Shown: positions 61,745-64,000 of the stretch, piece by piece
Numbering within the stretch: the stretch's first letter is position 1
How the letters are laid out: every line of letters begins with the position of its first letter
NCBI GenBank assembly: GCA_025363295.1
Contig: JANYEC010000047.1
Coordinates: 1-64,000, forward strand
From: Akkermansiaceae bacterium
GTDB lineage: Bacteria > Verrucomicrobiota > Verrucomicrobiia > Verrucomicrobiales > Akkermansiaceae
Length of the DNA stretch: 64,000 nucleotides
Direction of reading: 5' to 3'
The notes under the pieces: generated by a model
Seen by the model: only the letters and a program-made list of their open reading frames with translations
What the model was told of the DNA's origin: nothing
The model's database searches: none
Translations under genes and position numbers: made by a program

Positions 61745-63004
61745 TCATACCGACTCAAGTAATTCTATGAGAATTCTATCAAGCCGGGCTTGTGAGTGGT
61801 GTTCGCGATAAGCTTCATAGTCCGGCGAAAGCAGTTCACGATGGAGGTCCGTGCCCGCGAGCAAGCAAGGGATGGCAGCCAGCGCTTGCGTCGCGTCAGC
61901 CTCTTTAATCGTAATGCCAAGTCGGTATTTTTCCACGCGCATCCCCACACATTCTCCTGCGGTAGCAATGCAGGGGATTTCGAAGGCTGCGGATTTGCTG
62001 AGGGTGCCACTGCTGCCTTGGAATCTTTCGTAAGCCGCCCAGGCAATGTCAAAAGTGGAGAACAGCGAGTTGTAATCCGCTTCGTCTGGGATACGTCCGG
62101 CGTTCGGATCAAAATAGAGGTTATCGGATTCTTTGGCTGCGATTTTTCGAGTAATTTCTTGGATTTTCTCCTGCTCCGCTCCGGTGAATTCATGCAAGCG
62201 AACACTTCCGGCGCAGACAAAATAGTAGGGGAGCCCACGCTCGCGTGCTAATTCTGCGGTTCGGAGTAGAGTAAAAAAGCCCTTGCGTCGTTCCAATCCG
62301 ATCATGCCGATGATTTTTCTACCAGCAGCTAAGTTTTGAATACTAACGGCCAGCGCCGATGGATGGCTCGGGAGATTCGCCTGAGTGACATCAGGATATG
62401 AAACCACTTCTTTCCTGCACATCGTCTCCATTTCCGGGATGAACCGCTCGTCAAGCACGCCTATATTCTGACAGAGTCTGCTATACAAAATCGCATCTCC
62501 CTTCGCTAACATGCGAATCGATTTTTTCAGCGAAGGTTTTTCGCCGTGGTGGTGATTCCTGAGGTAAAGCCCGCTCCACCGGCGATTCAGGAAGAATTCT
62601 GGGATGGCCGGAAATGGGAGAAAACGCAGGTAACTATCAAGATAGGGGAAAAAAACGAGATCTGCGTTCAACCCGCTGTTAGCTTCAGCATCGGTCAGGT
62701 GATCTGCTGCATTCTTCCAGCGGAGAAATGTATGTAAGAGGTCGCCTTCGAAGCGGCCCTTGAAAAAACTGCGTTTCCCCTCAGGTAGTTCATAGAAGAA
62801 GACGCGACCTTGGATGACGTTTTCTGATGCCTCCTCCATGGCTTTCAGCAACGCCTCCATCGCCGCTCGCGGATCGGGACAGAGACCGATCACATTCGCC
62901 CCTGCCCTTAGAAAGGCTGCGGTGAATTGGCTGAAATACATCGGATGATGCCCGCTCCATAAGGGATCGATTAGAGCCACCGTTTTTCCAAGAGAGGATT
63001 TCAT
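61745..63004 (-). CDS. GT4-family glycosyltransferase
   Basis: 419-residue GT-B glycosyltransferase. The N-terminal half starts VALIDPLWSGHHPMYFSQFTAAFLRAGANVIGLCPDP (GT-B nucleotide-independent fold); the C-terminal half has VVSYPDVTQANLP, GMIGLERRKGFFTLLRTAELARERGLPYYFVCAG and FQGSSGTLSKSAAFEIPCIATAGECVGMRV, the sugar-nucleotide pocket region. It is cytoplasmic or peripheral at the membrane. ATG 63,004 (MKSSLGKTVALID) is chosen, with the extension to 63,037 unsupported. Just after another GT4 gene, so probably part of a polysaccharide cluster continuing beyond the window. Confidence 0.82.
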   Translation of the reverse strand: MKSSLGKTVALIDPLWSGHHPMYFSQFTAAFLRAGANVIGLCPDPRAAMEALLKAMEEASENVIQGRVFFYELPEGKRSFFKGRFEGDLLHTFLRWKNAADHLTDAEANSGLNADLVFFPYLDSYLRFLPFPAIPEFFLNRRWSGLYLRNHHHGEKPSLKKSIRMLAKGDAILYSRLCQNIGVLDERFIPEMETMCRKEVVSYPDVTQANLPSHPSALAVSIQNLAAGRKIIGMIGLERRKGFFTLLRTAELARERGLPYYFVCAGSVRLHEFTGAEQEKIQEITRKIAAKESDNLYFDPNAGRIPDEADYNSLFSTFDIAWAAYERFQGSSGTLSKSAAFEIPCIATAGECVGMRVEKYRLGITIKEADATQALAAIPCLLAGTDLHRELLSPDYEAYREHHSQARLDRILIELLESV

Positions 63005-63042
63005 GTGGTTAGGAGGGTCTGAAGCGGCTAAAATCACGTGAC

Positions 63043-64000
63043 TTACTTTACAAGAATATCGGCAAAGATGTCAGCGGTTCTCTCGATAGGAAAGGTCTTC
63101 TCGGCATAGGCCCGCGCATTGGTAGCGAGCTCACTCCGCAGCGCGTCCGAATCCCGCAGAAGGCACGCAGATGTGATAAATCCCTCGAGGTCTCCCGGTG
63201 CAACGGTGAGGCCGGCTTTGTGATCGCGGGTGAGGCGAGCGGCGAGATTTCCCAGTGGAATCGCGAGCAGCAGCGGGCGACCGGCGCAGAGATAGCTGAG
63301 AGTCTTGGAGGGAACGGAAAATGTCCCTGCTTCTTCTTCCAGAATACCTACGAGCACATCGCCCGAAGCCAGCACCGACGGTAGTTCGTGAAACGGCTGA
63401 TAGGGAAGGATCATCAGATTGGTCAGCTTCGCCGCAGCGGCTTCCTTGCGCAGCCATTCTGCGCCGATGCCTTCTGAAACGATCACAACCCGCACGTCAT
63501 CGTTTTCCATATGGCGGCGGGCTAGATCTAGCAGCATCGCCGGATTATGTTTCATCCCGATAGTGCCGGAATAAAGATAGACAAATTTATCGTGCAACGC
63601 GTGTCGGCGCGACCAATCATTATTTTTCGGCAGCAGCGGGATTTCTTCGATCAATGCCCAGTTAGGCACGACGGTGATCTTGGAAATATCAACGCCAAAT
63701 TCATCTGATAGGATGGGTGTAAAGTCCTCGGTGATGGCAATGATTTTGGAACTTCTTCGGAATTGGCGCCGGTCAAGATGCCGATACCATGCGCCCACCC
63801 AAGCTCCAGCGATCGGTAGTTTCCGGCGAAGAATTTTATCCACCGCGAGGCTATAGAAATCCTGCACCCAGTAATAGAAGCGTCCACCATCGGCGATGGC
63901 TGCGCGGGTAATGGGTTCTTGGGCTTCAGTGGGCGTGTTTCCGGAAAGCACGGCATCAGGTTTCCAAGCGCTGATGAATTTTGCTACTTCTTTTCCGTAA
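63043..64000 (-). CDS. GT4-family glycosyltransferase, 5' end outside the window
   Basis: The open frame continues to the window edge (YGKEVAKFISAWKPDAVLSGNTPTEAQ), so at least 319 residues are visible and the N-terminus is missing. Features of a WbuB-like GT4 enzyme: WVQDFYSLAVDKILRR, IIAITEDFTPILSDEFGVDISKITVVPNWA, LYSGTIGMKHNPAMLLDLARR, ILPYQPFHELPSVLASGDVLVGILEEEAGTFSVPSKTLSYLCAGRPLLLAIP. It would transfer a sugar in exopolysaccharide or capsule assembly. A GTG at 63,951 is not needed as a start because the frame stays open. Confidence 0.85.
   Translation of the reverse strand, partial: YGKEVAKFISAWKPDAVLSGNTPTEAQEPITRAAIADGGRFYYWVQDFYSLAVDKILRRKLPIAGAWVGAWYRHLDRRQFRRSSKIIAITEDFTPILSDEFGVDISKITVVPNWALIEEIPLLPKNNDWSRRHALHDKFVYLYSGTIGMKHNPAMLLDLARRHMENDDVRVVIVSEGIGAEWLRKEAAAAKLTNLMILPYQPFHELPSVLASGDVLVGILEEEAGTFSVPSKTLSYLCAGRPLLLAIPLGNLAARLTRDHKAGLTVAPGDLEGFITSACLLRDSDALRSELATNARAYAEKTFPIERTADIFADILVK

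Noticed and set aside
1..64000. tRNA or rRNA genes
   Set aside because: I scanned the intergenic stretches for T-arm GTTCGAATC-type motifs with cloverleaf partners and found none.

Overview
The window looks like a chromosomal segment of a Gram-negative bacterium of the phylum Verrucomicrobia, class Verrucomicrobiae. Lineage clues are the four-gene Verru_Chthon pseudopilin-like cassette at 44.1-48.6 kb, a PEP-CTERM protein, MBG-domain and thrombospondin-type-3 secreted proteins, a planctomycete-type cytochrome c domain, IF3 with a long acidic tail, and TamA/TamB-like outer-membrane genes. Base composition is moderately GC-rich. Genes run on both strands in short operons, often with ATGA or TGATG stop-start overlaps. 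I see no tRNA, rRNA, CRISPR array, integrase or transposase.

Layout. 0-5 kb: a TamB-like gene coupled to a TamA-like gene that stops early in its barrel, next to a short repeat. 4.9-13.6 kb: mannose-6-phosphate isomerase, a GH13 alpha-amylase with a sugar permease, prepilin peptidase (carrying an 11-base G tract), an RlmM-like methyltransferase and an SbmA/YddA-type ABC protein with a degenerate ATPase domain. 14-19 kb: infC with a probable AUC start, a HAD phosphatase and an O-antigen-ligase-like protein. 19.2-23 kb: secreted MBG and PEP-CTERM proteins. 23-30.3 kb: housekeeping and purine-catabolism genes (xdhC, uraD, a UvrD-type helicase, nadB, bioD, rsmB). 30.4-35.3 kb: a decaying accessory stretch with a J-domain protein, a 21-bp minisatellite, two orphan small genes, a candidate structured RNA, a frameshifted TSP3 protein, a lipoprotein and a gene remnant. 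35.3-43 kb: an isoprenylcysteine-methyltransferase-like protein, an ArnEF/ArnT/ArnC-like lipid-linked sugar module, a GHL10 glycosidase and miaB preceded by a palindromic repeat.

42.8-48.7 kb holds the Verru_Chthon cassette in the order D-B-C-A, which by N-terminal signatures parallels GspH-I-J-K, plus two secreted proteins coupled to it. The prepilin peptidase at 9.6 kb is the natural processing enzyme for it. 48.9-55.4 kb: parB, a SET-domain methyltransferase, a stand-alone alkyltransferase domain, two tail-anchored coiled-coil proteins, and an Rrf2 regulator whose start codon overlaps that of divergent cysE. 55.4-64 kb: a 1159-residue protein that may be a pyrophosphate-type PEP carboxykinase, a DUF2231/cytochrome c/leucine-rich-repeat membrane protein, agmatine deiminase and two GT4 glycosyltransferases, the last cut by the window end.

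The strongest candidates for something new are the GspHIJK-like cassette with its co-transcribed secreted partners, the structured-RNA candidate at 32.0-32.16 kb, the head-to-head rrf2/cysE CATG arrangement, the possible slippage switch in the prepilin peptidase, and a window-wide excess of the pentamer GTTAG/CTAAC. All assignments come from reading the translated sequence; no database search was possible.
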